Shown in pieces: positions 26,473 through 36,970 of a DNA stretch of 56,693 nucleotides. The position numbers and the translations under genes are program-made. The notes beneath the pieces are model-generated. The model was not told the DNA's origin. It worked only from the letters and a program-made list of their open reading frames with translations, and made no database searches. The stretch is from assembly GCA_945898065.1 (NCBI GenBank), contig CAMDHH010000004.1:1-56693 (forward strand), read 5' to 3'. Each line of letters opens with the position of its first letter. Position 1 is the first letter of the stretch. The DNA is from Bifidobacterium breve (lineage in GTDB: Bacteria; Actinomycetota; Actinomycetes; Nanopelagicales; Nanopelagicaceae).

Positions 26473-29400
26473 AGAATTACAGCCATCCCAAGTTCATTAT
26501 CCGAAATTTCTAGAGCAGTATCTTGCTTCATTTCGATTGCTAGAACTTCACTCTTAATGTGTTCCAGATCGGCAAGGACAGCCTGAGCAACTAACGCAGA
26601 TGCATTCCATGAGATATCGATTCGATCAGAAATATCAAAGCCATCACTCTTGCGACGCTCTTGAATCAAACGGATAACTTCTCGAACATTTCCTGCCGCG
26701 ATGAGTGGTGGAGTGAGTTCAAGGTCCAGAGCAACACTCTCGCCATCATGGCTCGCGACCATCCAACCGCTCTTGGGTACCTCTGTAATTGCTAGATCTT
26801 CTAATGAGATTTCCCATGATGATGAGCCTGCTGAAATTGTGCTCGTTCCTTTTGTGCGCAGGGTGCGAACGAGTTCTGTCGCATTCTGAGAATTTATAGC
26901 TTTAGCAATTTCTTGAACTGCTCCACCGAATTTTGTTCCTAGAGTTCTAAAATTTGCCTTGATGGAAATATCAACCAAATCTCCATCGGCATCGGCGATA
27001 TCTTCTAGTGAAATTACATTCAGCTCATCTGCGATTTGTTCGCGCATCGCAACTGGCAAGGATGCCCAGCCACTTGCCGCAATGAGTGCACGCGATAGTG
27101 GCTGGCGAATCTTGACTCCAGATTCTGCTCGAGCAGCTCTACCAAGTTCAACAATTCTCTTTGTAAGTGAAACTTCACGACGCAAATCCAGATTAATCAT
27201 TGAGGAATCTGCAATTGGAAAATCACTTAGATGTACAGAGTGGGCTGCGGTGGCATTAGTTGGACGAACCAATTCTTGCCAGACCTGCTCCGTTATAAAT
27301 GGAATCATCGGAGCAAGAAGTTGAGTTAGAACTGTTAGGCATTCATGAAGCGTTGCTAGCGCACTTGCATCACCATCCCAAAAGCGTCGCCTTGAACGGC
27401 GCACATACCAATTGGAAAGATCATCAATGAAGCGCGCTAACTCTTTACCTGCTGCCTGTGAATCGAAATCTGAATAGGCAGCATCTACTTCTTGAATGAG
27501 TAAATTGAGTTCAGAGAGAATCCACTTATCCATAAGTGTTCTATCACTTGGCGCTGGTGAATCCTTGAGATCAAAAGATGCTGCGTGCGCATAAAGTGCA
27601 TGGAATGAAACAGTATTCCAATAGGTAAGAAGAGTTTTGCGAAGTGCATCGTTGATAGCGGTATGGCCTACGCGACGAGCTGCCCATGGTGAACCAGCTG
27701 CAAGCATGTACCAACGAACAGCGTCAGCGCCATGTTGCTCCATCAATGAAATAGGTTCTAGAACGTTTCCTAGATGCTTACTCATTTTGCGACCATCTTC
27801 ATCGAGAATGTGGCCAAGACAGAGAACTGTTGAATAAGAACTCTTATCAAAGACAAGGGTTCCGATGGTCATTAGTGTGTAGAACCACCCACGTGTTTGA
27901 TCGATTGCTTCAGCGATGAAATCTGCCGGATATGCCTTTGCGAATTTTTCTGCAGAACCTTCCTTGTGCGGATATCCCCATTGAGCAAATGGCATGGCGC
28001 CAGAGTCATACCAACAATCGATTACTTCTGGAATACGTGTCATCGTTTGCTTACATTCGTGGCAAGGAAAAGTAATGTCATCTACAAATGGGCGATGTGG
28101 ATCAAGATTAGAAAGATTTGTACCTGCTAATTCTCCAAGTTCGGCAAGGGATGCAATGCAGATTTCATGTTTATTTTCGCATCGCCAAATAGGAAGTGGT
28201 GTTCCCCAGAATCTATTGCGAGATAGTGCCCAGTCAATATTGTTATTGAGCCAGTCGCCGTAGCGGCCATCTTTGATTGTTTGTGGATGCCAGTCAGTAT
28301 TTTGGTTCTCACGAATGAGCGCATCTTTGATTGATGTTGTGCGTATATACCAAGAAGGTTGTGCGTAATAGATCAGCGCTGTGTGGCAGCGCCAGCAATG
28401 TGGATATTGGTGCTCATATGGTTGATGCTTATAGAGCAGACCTTTGCTTCTCAATTCTTTTACTAGTGGCTTGTCAGCATCTTTGAAAAATAGGCCTCCA
28501 ACAACTGCAACGTCAGGCAAAAATGTTCCATCTGGTGCAACAGGATTTATGACAGGTAATCCGTATGCACGACACACTTGTAAGTCATCTGCGCCAAAGG
28601 CAGGGGATTGGTGAACAAGTCCTGTTCCATCTTCAGTCGTTACATATGTTGCCAACACAACGTAATGCGAGTCTGGAATCTCAACATAATCAAATGGTCG
28701 AGAATAAGTTGTGCGCTCTAAATCCTTACCAAGCATTGTGCGCAATACTTTGACTTCACCGGTAAGTGCTGACTGAAGGGCATCAGCGACAACTAAGAGT
28801 TCACTCTTTTCTTCATGAGTTACCTCTACTAATACATAGTCAACATCTGGATGAACAGCAATGGCGGTATTTGATACAAGAGTCCACGGCGTTGTTGTCC
28901 ATACGAGAAGAGATGCGCCAAGGTCGCCAAGTTCACCCGATGTGATTGGAAAACGAACATAGACGGATGGATCTACAACACTTTCATATCCTTGTGCTAA
29001 TTCGTGATCTGATAATCCTGTGCCACAGCGCGGACAATATGGTGCAACACGATGATCCTGAACAAGTAGTCCCTTTTTCCAAATCTCTTTGAGGCTCCAC
29101 CAAACGCTCTCAACATATTCTGGTGCCATCGTCCAATACGCTTGATCGAAATCAACCCAGAAGCCCATGCGATTCGTCATTGTTTCAAAGGCATCTACGT
29201 GACGCGTGACTGATTGTCGGCACTTGTCATTGAACTCGGCAATTCCAAACTTTTCAATATCTCCCTTACCTGAGAAACCAAGTTCCTTTTCAACTGCAAT
29301 CTCAACAGGCAGACCATGACAATCCCAACCCGCTTTGCGTTCTACGAGCTTGCCTTTCATTGTTTGAAAGCGCGGGAATACATCTTTGAAAACACGCGCT

Positions 29401-29582
29401 TCAATATGGTGCGTTCCAGGTAATCCATTTGCAGTTGGGGGACCTTCATAAAAAGTCCACGCTTCACCATTTTTACGAGCCCTAGTGCTCTCTTCGAAAA
29501 TGGAATTTTCTTTCCAAAATTTAAGAATTGAATGTTCCATTGCAGGTAGATCTATCGATGCAGGAATCGCACGAAATGACAT
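26457..29582 (-). CDS. ileS: Isoleucyl-tRNA synthetase
   Basis: A 1,041-aa class I synthetase charging tRNA-Ile in the cytoplasm. The HIGH box reads GTHH in PPTANGLPGTHHIEARVFKD; the KMSKS loop is KMSKH in DGRKMSKHLGNV; the editing domain and anticodon-binding domain follow. Length and motifs match the actinobacterial, eukaryote-like IleS clade. The frame remains open to 29747, but that part is a T-box leader; I set the start at MSFRAIPASIDL (29582), with GGAGGG 6 nt upstream. It is alone on the minus strand, convergent with yggT and divergent from the DksA-like gene. Confidence 0.95.
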   Translation of the reverse strand: MSFRAIPASIDLPAMEHSILKFWKENSIFEESTRARKNGEAWTFYEGPPTANGLPGTHHIEARVFKDVFPRFQTMKGKLVERKAGWDCHGLPVEIAVEKELGFSGKGDIEKFGIAEFNDKCRQSVTRHVDAFETMTNRMGFWVDFDQAYWTMAPEYVESVWWSLKEIWKKGLLVQDHRVAPYCPRCGTGLSDHELAQGYESVVDPSVYVRFPITSGELGDLGASLLVWTTTPWTLVSNTAIAVHPDVDYVLVEVTHEEKSELLVVADALQSALTGEVKVLRTMLGKDLERTTYSRPFDYVEIPDSHYVVLATYVTTEDGTGLVHQSPAFGADDLQVCRAYGLPVINPVAPDGTFLPDVAVVGGLFFKDADKPLVKELRSKGLLYKHQPYEHQYPHCWRCHTALIYYAQPSWYIRTTSIKDALIRENQNTDWHPQTIKDGRYGDWLNNNIDWALSRNRFWGTPLPIWRCENKHEICIASLAELGELAGTNLSNLDPHRPFVDDITFPCHECKQTMTRIPEVIDCWYDSGAMPFAQWGYPHKEGSAEKFAKAYPADFIAEAIDQTRGWFYTLMTIGTLVFDKSSYSTVLCLGHILDEDGRKMSKHLGNVLEPISLMEQHGADAVRWYMLAAGSPWAARRVGHTAINDALRKTLLTYWNTVSFHALYAHAASFDLKDSPAPSDRTLMDKWILSELNLLIQEVDAAYSDFDSQAAGKELARFIDDLSNWYVRRSRRRFWDGDASALATLHECLTVLTQLLAPMIPFITEQVWQELVRPTNATAAHSVHLSDFPIADSSMINLDLRREVSLTKRIVELGRAARAESGVKIRQPLSRALIAASGWASLPVAMREQIADELNVISLEDIADADGDLVDISIKANFRTLGTKFGGAVQEIAKAINSQNATELVRTLRTKGTSTISAGSSSWEISLEDLAITEVPKSGWMVASHDGESVALDLELTPPLIAAGNVREVIRLIQERRKSDGFDISDRIDISWNASALVAQAVLADLEHIKSEVLAIEMKQDTALEISDNELGMAVILKKNS

Positions 29583-29750
29583 TAAAAAACCCTCCAGATA
29601 GCTCCGACTTATGGAACTGGAGGGACGAATTTCCATTTGAATGGAAAACTCGCGGTACCACCCGCCTTGTATCGAAATTTCGATACCTCTTCTTACAAAC
29701 ACCGCTGGTTCTACCGCGAGTGAATAATCACTCGACTCTTCCAGCAAGCT
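29583..29750 (-). promoter_or_regulatory. T-box riboswitch controlling ileS translation
   Basis: On the minus strand the leader has a short Stem I, GCTGG (29745-29741) with CCAGC (29708-29704), and inner CGAGTG (29734-29729) with CACTCG (29722-29717) around ATTATT; a stem GTATCG/CGATAC (29686-29669); the T-box GGGTGGTACCGCG (about 29663-29651); and CGTCCCT. CCCTCCAG (29624-29617) pairs with CTGGAGGG (29597-29590), which holds the ileS SD. Uncharged tRNA-Ile should stabilise the T-box helix and free the SD. The short Stem I and SD-sequestering helix are features described for actinobacterial ileS T-boxes. ATT in the loop may be the specifier. Confidence 0.9.
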
Positions 29751-29834
29751 CGTGAGGTGATGGCCCCGTCAACGCTCGAAATGTGTTCGAAGAGGAGTCT
29801 AGAGCATTGCGTGAGCAAATTACCCGTGGCGAAG

Positions 29835-29864
29835 TTGGTGCGATTGCCCGATTCGGCATAGGGT
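29835..29864 (+). promoter_or_regulatory. Promoter of the DksA/TraR-like gene, leaderless type
   Basis: TTGGTG (29835-29840), an 18-nt spacer and TAGGGT (29859-29864) lie 7 nt before the ATG at 29872, so the transcript would start at or next to the A of ATG. No SD is present. Confidence 0.5.
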
Positions 29865-29871
29865 GCGCGCC

Positions 29872-30639
29872 ATGCCTAAGAAAAGCGCCCCAGCAAAGAA
29901 GAGCGCAACTAAGAAAGCCGGCGCTAAAAAGGTGGCTGCAAAGAAAGCTCCTGCTAAAAAGGCGCCCGCGAAAAAGGCTCCTGCTAAAAAGACTCCAGTA
30001 AAGAAAGCTGTTGCAAAGAAGAGCGCTGTAAAGAGCATTCCAGTCAAGAAGGCTCCTGGAAAGCCATTCCCTTCTAAGACAACTCTGACTGTAGATGAAA
30101 AATCTCAGACTGTCAGCGTCTCCACAATTGTTGCCCCAGTAGTTGTTCCCGTCGTTGAAGAGCGTCGCCTCACAATGCTTCCACCGCCACGCCCAGCAAA
30201 GAGTGCAAAGAAAGTTGCACCGCTCAAGCCAATCAAAGGCGCACCAACGCCAGTAGTTGTTAGTGACAATGAATCCCCATGGAGCGCTGCAGAACTCAAG
30301 GCCATTCGTAGCGAAGTGACAAAAGATTTGCTTCGCTTACAACATGAGTTAACCCTAGTTGAGGCCGAGATGGATTCACTGATTAAGGAATCGGGAGAGG
30401 GTTCAGGCGATGATCAAGCCGATGCAGGAACCAAGACTTTCGAGCGCGAACATGAAATGTCTCTTGTGATTAATGCTCGCGAAATGGTTCTTCAAACTGA
30501 GCGAGCACTAGAGCGAATTGATAATAAGAGCTACGGTAAGTGTGAAGTGTGTGGAAATATCATTGGTAAAGCTCGTCTGCAAGTTTTCCCGCGTGCAACT
30601 CTATGCATGGTCTGTAAGCAGAAGGAAGAGCGGCGCTAA
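29872..30639 (+). CDS. DksA/TraR-type zinc-finger protein with lysine-rich N terminus
   Basis: A 255-aa protein in three parts: residues 1-60, dense AAKK/PAKK repeats like those of histone H1 or actinobacterial HupB tails; 60-150, a Pro/Val-rich linker; 150-255, a coiled coil (LRLQHELTLVEAEMDSLI) ending in a C4 zinc finger (CEVCG...CMVC) of DksA/TraR. Such proteins bind RNA polymerase through its secondary channel; the basic tail may add DNA or RNA binding. Start at 29872 (MPKKSAPAKK), as a GTG 9 nt earlier is less plausible. The lspA start follows 1 nt after the stop. Confidence 0.82.
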   Translation: MPKKSAPAKKSATKKAGAKKVAAKKAPAKKAPAKKAPAKKTPVKKAVAKKSAVKSIPVKKAPGKPFPSKTTLTVDEKSQTVSVSTIVAPVVVPVVEERRLTMLPPPRPAKSAKKVAPLKPIKGAPTPVVVSDNESPWSAAELKAIRSEVTKDLLRLQHELTLVEAEMDSLIKESGEGSGDDQADAGTKTFEREHEMSLVINAREMVLQTERALERIDNKSYGKCEVCGNIIGKARLQVFPRATLCMVCKQKEERR

Positions 30640-30640
30640 G

Positions 30641-31156
30641 TTGCGCCAAAGTCCTCAACAGCATTGGCGCTTTCTTTATGCGTGCGCTTGGATAATCTTT
30701 CTTGTAGATCTCGCAACTAAAGCATGGGCAGTTTCGACTCTGTCACAACGCGAGCCAGTCAAAGTAATTGGTTCTTTTCTTCAACTTACATTTGTGCGCA
30801 ATCCAGGAGCTGCATTTAGCTTTGCTACGGGTGCGACACTTTTTCTCTCCTTATTCGCCCTGGCAGTTATTCTCATGATTACGTATGTAGCACCTCGCAT
30901 TGTTCATCGGGGATGGGCTCTCGTTCTTGGATTACTCCTTGGTGGTGTTCTTGGAAATCTCAGTGATCGCATTTTTCGTTCGCCAGGTTTTCTGAGAGGA
31001 CACGTTATTGATTGGATAGCCCTTCCTCATTGGCCAATATTTAATCTTGCAGATAGCGCTATTGTTGTGGCAGCTGGAATTTCGGTCATCCTTTCAGCGC
31101 GCAATATTGCCCCAGTTGCACCTAAAGATAATCGACCAGATCTTCCTGGAGTTTAG
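30641..31156 (+). CDS. lspA: Lipoprotein signal peptidase LspA
   Basis: A 171-aa aspartic membrane protease (signal peptidase II) with four helices that cleaves prolipoproteins after lipidation by Lgt (46322). FVRNPGAAFSFATG, the catalytic Asp contexts GNLSDRIFR and FNLADSAIVV, and VIDWIALPHWPIFN are family motifs. The frame opens far upstream inside the DksA-like gene; I set the start at the TTG at 30641, 1 nt after that gene's stop, because no ATG precedes the first helix (FLYACAWIIFLVDLATKAW). AAGGAAG lies 10 nt before it. Confidence 0.88.
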   Translation: MRQSPQQHWRFLYACAWIIFLVDLATKAWAVSTLSQREPVKVIGSFLQLTFVRNPGAAFSFATGATLFLSLFALAVILMITYVAPRIVHRGWALVLGLLLGGVLGNLSDRIFRSPGFLRGHVIDWIALPHWPIFNLADSAIVVAAGISVILSARNIAPVAPKDNRPDLPGV

Positions 31157-31158
31157 AA

Positions 31159-32097
31159 ATGTCACGAGAATTACGTACTCTTTTAGTTCCTGAGGGAGTG
31201 GCAGGTGAGCGAATCGATAGTGCTCTTACTCGTGTACTTGGACTCTCACGCACTGCAGTTGTTCGCCTTCTAGAAGATGGCGATATCACCACTAATGGCG
31301 AAGCGATGGTGAAATCGGCGAGAGTTGAAGCAGGTCAAATTATTGAAGTTTTATTGCCAGAACAAATAAATGCAGCACCAATTCCATTGACACCGTTAGA
31401 TGGTTTACGTGTGGTCTTTGATGATGATGACCTTATAGTCATTGATAAGCCAGTTGGTTGCGCTGCGCACCCAAGTCCAGGATGGACTGGCCCAACAGTT
31501 GTTGGCGCTCTTATGGCTGCTGGATATTCAGTATCAACGAGTGGTCCGGCAGAACGTCAAGGAATTGTTCATCGCCTCGATGTTGGCACAAGTGGTCTGA
31601 TGATTGTTGCAAAGAGTGATCGAGCGTTTAGTGTTCTCAAAGAGGCATTTCGCGATCGCAGTGTTGAAAAAATTTATCACGCCCTGATTCAAGGACATAT
31701 GGATCCCACAACGGGAACTATCGATGCACCAATCGATCGACATCCAAAAGAAGATCATCGATTTGCAGTTGTTGCACAAGGAAAACCATCGATTACTCAC
31801 TATGAAGTAATTGAGTTTTATCGCGGGGTCTCACTTGTACAAGTTGAATTAGAGACTGGCCGCACTCATCAAATTAGAGTTCATTTCTCTGCACTCAATC
31901 ACCCACTCGTTGGAGATATGACATATGGAGCAGATCCAGTATTAGCTGCAAGTCTGGCGATGTCTCGACCATGGCTTCATGCCAAAGAACTTCGTTTCAA
32001 ACATCCACTAACAGGTCACGATATGAGATTCGAAGCACCGTATCCTGCTGACCTTATCGGCTCTTTGGCGTTGCTTTCCGACGCAGTCCTTCCCTAA
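31159..32097 (+). CDS. rluD: RluD-family large-subunit rRNA pseudouridine synthase
   Basis: A 312-aa protein: N-terminal S4 RNA-binding domain (RIDSALTRVLGLSRTAVVRL), then a RluA/RluD-type pseudouridine synthase domain with the catalytic Asp in HRLDVGTSGLMIVAK, plus TGRTHQIRVHFSAL and VGDMTYGADP. Such enzymes isomerise uridines of 23S rRNA; exact sites cannot be inferred. ATG at 31159 lies 2 nt after the lspA stop, so they form an operon. The actinobacterial lspA-rluD pairing is conserved. Confidence 0.92.
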   Translation: MSRELRTLLVPEGVAGERIDSALTRVLGLSRTAVVRLLEDGDITTNGEAMVKSARVEAGQIIEVLLPEQINAAPIPLTPLDGLRVVFDDDDLIVIDKPVGCAAHPSPGWTGPTVVGALMAAGYSVSTSGPAERQGIVHRLDVGTSGLMIVAKSDRAFSVLKEAFRDRSVEKIYHALIQGHMDPTTGTIDAPIDRHPKEDHRFAVVAQGKPSITHYEVIEFYRGVSLVQVELETGRTHQIRVHFSALNHPLVGDMTYGADPVLAASLAMSRPWLHAKELRFKHPLTGHDMRFEAPYPADLIGSLALLSDAVLP

Positions 32098-32115
32098 GGA
32101 CTAACCTCGCTCATC

Positions 32116-35100
32116 ATGTCATCAGATTCTTTTGTCCATTTACACGTACATACCGAGTATTCAATGCTCGATGGTGCGGCGCGCGTTGGAGATTTAGTAG
32201 CAGAGGTTGCGCGCCAGGAGATGCCCGCAATTGCGATGACGGATCATGGAAATGTTTTTGGTGCATTCGATTTTTATAAGCAGGCAAATAAAGTTGGCGT
32301 AAAGCCAATTATTGGTATTGAAGCCTATGTTGCCCCTGAGTCACGCTTTGAAAAAAAGCGAGTGAAGTGGGCTGATGGTGGAGAAGATGATGTCTCTGGC
32401 GGTGGCGCTTATACGCACATGACTATTTTGGCCGAAAATAATAAGGGTCTTTCAAATCTTTTTCGACTTTCATCTCTTGCATCCCTTGAAGGCTATTACT
32501 ACAAGCCACGTATGGATCGTGAATTACTTTCGCAATATTCAAGCGGTCTTATCGCAACTACTGGTTGTCCAGGTGGAGAGATTCAAACTCGTCTTCGAAT
32601 GGGTGCTTATAAAGAGGCAGTTCGCGCAGCGAGTGAACTTAGAGATATTTTTGGAAAAGAGAATTTCTTTCTTGAGTTGATGGATCACGGAATTGATGTT
32701 GAAACGCGTGTGAAAACTGATCTTCTCAAGCTAGGTAAAGAGTTAGGTCTTCCTTTACTTGCAACAAATGATCTGCACTACACATTCAATGCAGATGCGC
32801 CTTCCCATGAAGCGCTGCTCTGCGTGCAATCAGGTTCGACCTTGGCTGACCCAAAGCGCTTTAAGTTCGATAATGATGAGTTCTATCTTAAGACACCTGC
32901 GCAGATGCGCGAACTCTTCAAAGAATTGCCTGAGGCATGCGATAACACATTACTTATTGCCCAGCGCTGTGATGTAAAACTTCGTGAAGGAGAAAATTTA
33001 CTCCCACAATTTGCGGTGCCTAATGGCGAAACTGAAGATTCCTGGCTAGTCAAAGAATCAGAGCGCGGACTTGTGTGGCGCCTCGGTGAAAATGTTGCTC
33101 AAGAATACAAAGATCGCCTGTCATATGAACTTGGCGTGATGGAGAAGATGGGATTTCCTGGTTACTTCCTTGTTGTAGCCGACTTAGTTGCACATGCCAA
33201 GAAAGTTGGAATCCGCGTTGGCCCAGGCCGAGGTTCTGCAGCAGGTTCACTTGTTGCATATGCACTTGGAATTACGGGGCTTGATCCACTTGTACACGGC
33301 TTACTTTTTGAGCGCTTCTTGAATCCAGAACGTATCTCAATGCCAGATATTGATCTCGACTTCGATGAACGCAGACGCAGCGAAATGATTCGCTATGCAA
33401 CGGAGAAGTATGGCGAAGATCGCGTTGCTCAAATCATTACCTACGGCACCATCAAATCAAAGCAAGCACTCAAAGATTCAACTCGCGTTCTTGGATATCC
33501 CTATGTCATTGGTGAGAAGCTAACAAAAGCTCTACCACCATCTGTGATGGGAAAAGATATATCTCTGTCAGGTATTTTTGACCCTAAGGATGAGCGCTAT
33601 TCCGAGGCTGGCGAATTTAGAACTCTCTATGACACTGATCCAGATTCAAAGCGGGTTGTAGATACGGCGCGAGGATTAGAAGGACTAAAACGTCAGTGGG
33701 GAGTACACGCTGCAGGAGTAATTCTCTCGCGCGAACCATTACTCGATGTCATTCCGATTCATCGTCGCGAAGCAGATGGTGCAATCATTACTCAATTCGA
33801 TATGGGTGCTTGCGAATCTATTGGACTTCTCAAGATGGATTTTCTTGGACTTCGAAACTTATCCGTATTAGATGATTGCTTGCTCAATATCAAAGCAAAT
33901 CAAGGAATTGATGTCGTACTCGAAGATCTCACCCTTGATAATCTAAAGACATATCAACTCTTATCTCGCGGTGACACATTGGGAGTTTTCCAACTCGATG
34001 GTGGCCCAATGCGAGCACTACTTCGCGCACTTTCACCAGATTCATTCCAAGATATATCTGCAGTTATTGCTCTCTATCGCCCTGGACCAATGGGTGAAAA
34101 TGCGCACAATAACTATGCCGATCGCAAAAACGGTCGAAAGCCAGTGGAACCGATTCACCCGGAACTACATAAGCCTCTCGATCAAATTTTGGGCGATACC
34201 TACGGTCTCATTGTTTATCAAGAACAAGTAATGGCAATTGCGCAAAAAGTTGCTGGCTTCTCACTCGGTCGCGCAGATCTTTTGCGTAAAGCCATGGGTA
34301 AGAAAAATAAAGAAATTCTAGATAAAGAGTATGTTCCCTTTGAAGCAGGCATGAAAGAGAATGGCTTCTCTAATGTAGCTATTAATCGCTTGTGGGAAGT
34401 TCTTATTCCATTCTCTGATTACGCCTTCAACCGAGCACACAGTGCCGGATATGGAATGGTTTCTTATTGGACTGCCTACCTCAAAGCTAATTTCCCAACA
34501 GAATATATGGCAGCGCTACTCACAAGCGTTCGAGATGATAAAGATAAATCTGCTTTGTATCTGAGCGAATGTCGTCGCATGGGAATTCAGGTCTTGCCAC
34601 CTGATGTCAATGAATCAGATGCCGAGTACACGCCCCGTGGAAAAGATATTCGCTTTGGACTCGCAGCAATTCGAAATGTTGGAGAAGGAGTAGTCGCATC
34701 TATCAAGAATTCGCGCGATACAAAGAGACGTTACGCATCATTTGGGGACTTCTTGGCAAAAGTCGATGTCGCGGTCTGTAATAAGAAAACTATCGAATCA
34801 CTGATCAAAGCTGGCGCATTTGGTTCACTCGGTGCTACGCGCAAAGGTTTGATGTCTATCTACTTGGAAGCGATTGATTCTATTATTGAAACAAAGAGAG
34901 CGGAAGCAATCGGTCAGTTTGATCTCTTCGGCGGCGAAACAGTAAGCGCAGTTGCAGGCTTAGATATTGAAATCCCAACTGGAGAATGGGAAAAAGCGAT
35001 GTTGCTCAGTTACGAGCGAGAGATGCTTGGACTTTATGTATCCGATCACCCACTCCTTGGCGTTGAACATATCTTGCGTGCAAATACAGATATGACGATT

Positions 35101-35619
35101 AGCCAGTTAGTTGAAGAAGGTGCGACACACGAATCTATGGTTACCATCGGGGGATTGATTACAAGTGTTACCCGTAAAGTAACGCGCCAAGGTGCTTCAT
35201 GGGCAGTAGTTACAATTGAAGATCTTGAAGGTTCAGTTGAAGCACTCTTTTTCTCAAAGACGTATAACCAATATTCAATGTCGCTCACCGAAGATCGCAT
35301 TGTGACGATTCGAGGTCGAGTAGATCGCCGTGAAGAACAATTACGCTTTACTGCTGTTGAAATGACAATGCCTGATATTTCGCGTGGCCCTGTTGGCCCA
35401 CTCGTCATATCTATGCCAATCAATCAATGCACTCCACCCATTGTTGAACGTATGAAAGAGATTTTGAGAACACATCCTGGCAAGCGAGAAGTGCACCTCT
35501 ATCTCGATGACAATGGAGCTAAAATAATCATGAAAGTCGATGCCCTTGTCACAGCATCACCGAGTTTGAGCGCAGATCTCAAATCTATTCTGGGTCCTGG
35601 CTGCCTCGTCACCGTTTAA
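32116..35619 (+). CDS. dnaE: Replicative DNA polymerase III alpha subunit DnaE
   Basis: A 1,167-aa C-family replicative polymerase. The N-terminal PHP domain keeps its metal ligands (HLHVH, TDHG), consistent with PHP proofreading in Actinobacteria. The palm has [11 protein letters not shown] at 410-420 with catalytic D411 and D413, and FLGLRN carries the third Asp context (MDFLGLRN). The fingers, helix-hairpin-helix ([10 protein letters not shown]) and OB fold ([20 protein letters not shown]) follow. TAACCT lies 8 nt before the ATG, and no SD is present. The his cluster begins 40 nt downstream. Confidence 0.96.
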   Translation: MSSDSFVHLHVHTEYSMLDGAARVGDLVAEVARQEMPAIAMTDHGNVFGAFDFYKQANKVGVKPIIGIEAYVAPESRFEKKRVKWADGGEDDVSGGGAYTHMTILAENNKGLSNLFRLSSLASLEGYYYKPRMDRELLSQYSSGLIATTGCPGGEIQTRLRMGAYKEAVRAASELRDIFGKENFFLELMDHGIDVETRVKTDLLKLGKELGLPLLATNDLHYTFNADAPSHEALLCVQSGSTLADPKRFKFDNDEFYLKTPAQMRELFKELPEACDNTLLIAQRCDVKLREGENLLPQFAVPNGETEDSWLVKESERGLVWRLGENVAQEYKDRLSYELGVMEKMGFPGYFLVVADLVAHAKKVGIRVGPGRGSAAGSLVAYALGITGLDPLVHGLLFERFLNPERISMPDIDLDFDERRRSEMIRYATEKYGEDRVAQIITYGTIKSKQALKDSTRVLGYPYVIGEKLTKALPPSVMGKDISLSGIFDPKDERYSEAGEFRTLYDTDPDSKRVVDTARGLEGLKRQWGVHAAGVILSREPLLDVIPIHRREADGAIITQFDMGACESIGLLKMDFLGLRNLSVLDDCLLNIKANQGIDVVLEDLTLDNLKTYQLLSRGDTLGVFQLDGGPMRALLRALSPDSFQDISAVIALYRPGPMGENAHNNYADRKNGRKPVEPIHPELHKPLDQILGDTYGLIVYQEQVMAIAQKVAGFSLGRADLLRKAMGKKNKEILDKEYVPFEAGMKENGFSNVAINRLWEVLIPFSDYAFNRAHSAGYGMVSYWTAYLKANFPTEYMAALLTSVRDDKDKSALYLSECRRMGIQVLPPDVNESDAEYTPRGKDIRFGLAAIRNVGEGVVASIKNSRDTKRRYASFGDFLAKVDVAVCNKKTIESLIKAGAFGSLGATRKGLMSIYLEAIDSIIETKRAEAIGQFDLFGGETVSAVAGLDIEIPTGEWEKAMLLSYEREMLGLYVSDHPLLGVEHILRANTDMTISQLVEEGATHESMVTIGGLITSVTRKVTRQGASWAVVTIEDLEGSVEALFFSKTYNQYSMSLTEDRIVTIRGRVDRREEQLRFTAVEMTMPDISRGPVGPLVISMPINQCTPPIVERMKEILRTHPGKREVHLYLDDNGAKIIMKVDALVTASPSLSADLKSILGPGCLVTV

Positions 35620-35647
35620 TTGCAGGCAAGGTTTTATTAGCAAGCTC

Positions 35648-35653
35648 TACAAT
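35648..35653 (+). promoter_or_regulatory. -10 box of a probable leaderless promoter for the his-trp cluster
   Basis: TACAAT, a near-consensus -10, lies 6 nt before the hisD ATG in a 40-nt gap after dnaE. There is no SD, and no histidine-rich leader peptide or attenuator is visible. No clear -35. Confidence 0.45.
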
Positions 35654-35659
35654 AAGCCA

Positions 35660-36970
35660 ATGATTCGTACCGTTGACCTACGCGGACGCTCGCTATCCAA
35701 GTTCGAATATCAAAGCGCGCTTCCTCGCGCAGCGATGGATGTTGCACAAGCAATGAAAATTGTTGAACCAATTCTCAATCGCGTCAAAAATGGAGATGAA
35801 TCTGATCTTTTAGCGCTAGCGCAAGAATTTGATGGCGTTCTGCCTCCATCAATTCGTGTCCCGCAGAGTGCGCTCGATACTGCTTTAGCTCAATTAGAGC
35901 CAAAGATTCGCACTGCATTAGAAGTTTCGGTTGCGCGTATTACTAAAGTTCACAATGACCAGCGTCGAAGCGATAGCACTACAACAGTTGTCGATGGTGG
36001 AAGCGTTACAGAGCGATGGATACCTGTAGATCGAGTTGGACTCTATGTTCCAGGTGGTCGCGCCGTATATCCGAGTTCAGTGTTGATGAATGTAATTCCA
36101 GCACAAATTGCAGGAGTTGCGAGCATTGCAATTGCTTCACCACCTCAGAAAGAATTTGGAGGATTGCCACACCCAACAATTCTGGCTGCATGTGCACTAC
36201 TTGGTATCACAGAAGTATTTGCAATAGGGGGAGCGCAAGCCATTGCACTATTTGCATATGGAATGAAGAACATTTGTGAAAAATGTGACATGGTCACCGG
36301 TCCTGGAAATATCTATGTGGCTGCAGCCAAACGCGCACTTCGTGGAATCGTTGGAATTGATTCAGAGGCAGGACCTACTGAAATTGCAATTCTTGCAGAC
36401 TCATCAGCGCTAGCTAGCGATGTTGCAGCAGATCTCATTAGCCAGGCAGAACATGACATGATTGCTGCAGCAATTCTCGTTACGGATTCACAAGAACTTG
36501 CCACGGCTGTAGAGAAAGAATTAGCCCTGCGTGTTCCACGGACAAAACATTCTGAAAGAATTGCTACAGCCCTTGGCGGTATTCAATCAGCGATAGTTCT
36601 AGTTGATTCAGTTACTCAAGGATTAGATGTCGTCAATGCTTATGCCGCCGAACACTTAGAGATTCAAACAGTTGATGCGCAATTGGTAGCATCCAAGATT
36701 CGCAATGCAGGGGCTGTATTCATTGGACGTTTTTCTCCAGTATCACTCGGTGATTATTCTGCGGGATCAAATCACGTGCTTCCAACTGGTGGTTGTGCAT
36801 GCCATTCGAGTGGATTATCTGTCGCAACTTTTCTTCGTGGCCTACATTTTATTGAGTATGGCGAGAGAGCTTTTACGGATATTGCTCCTACCGTAATTAC
36901 TCTTGCCAATTCAGAGGATCTACCCGCACACGGTGAAGCAATGTCGGCGAGATTTGAGAAAAAATCATGA
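35660..36970 (+). CDS. hisD: Histidinol dehydrogenase
   Basis: A 436-aa zinc enzyme oxidising L-histidinol to L-histidine in two NAD-dependent steps. [43 protein letters not shown] and the metal/catalytic region AEHLEIQ and [19 protein letters not shown] are present. It opens a seven-gene histidine block in the order D-C-B-H-A-F-I; hisG and hisE are absent from the window. A TACAAT -10 at leaderless spacing precedes it. It overlaps hisC by 4 nt. Confidence 0.96.
   Translation: MIRTVDLRGRSLSKFEYQSALPRAAMDVAQAMKIVEPILNRVKNGDESDLLALAQEFDGVLPPSIRVPQSALDTALAQLEPKIRTALEVSVARITKVHNDQRRSDSTTTVVDGGSVTERWIPVDRVGLYVPGGRAVYPSSVLMNVIPAQIAGVASIAIASPPQKEFGGLPHPTILAACALLGITEVFAIGGAQAIALFAYGMKNICEKCDMVTGPGNIYVAAAKRALRGIVGIDSEAGPTEIAILADSSALASDVAADLISQAEHDMIAAAILVTDSQELATAVEKELALRVPRTKHSERIATALGGIQSAIVLVDSVTQGLDVVNAYAAEHLEIQTVDAQLVASKIRNAGAVFIGRFSPVSLGDYSAGSNHVLPTGGCACHSSGLSVATFLRGLHFIEYGERAFTDIAPTVITLANSEDLPAHGEAMSARFEKKS

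Noticed and set aside
29583-29747. N-terminal extension of IleS by 55 codons
   Set aside because: The region encodes the T-box and the SD-sequestering helix; GGAGGG precedes the ATG at 29582, where the family begins.
29772-29795. TCGAA-ATGTG-TTCGA inverted repeat resembling a LexA box
   Set aside because: The half-sites are 5 nt apart rather than 6 and the inner C/G pair is missing, so it does not fit TCGAAC-N4-GTTCGA.
29887-30060. Repeated AAGAAR/GCTAAAAAG codons as a tandem DNA repeat or CRISPR-like array
   Set aside because: The repeats are codon-level AAKK/PAKK units within an open frame, of irregular length and without spacers.
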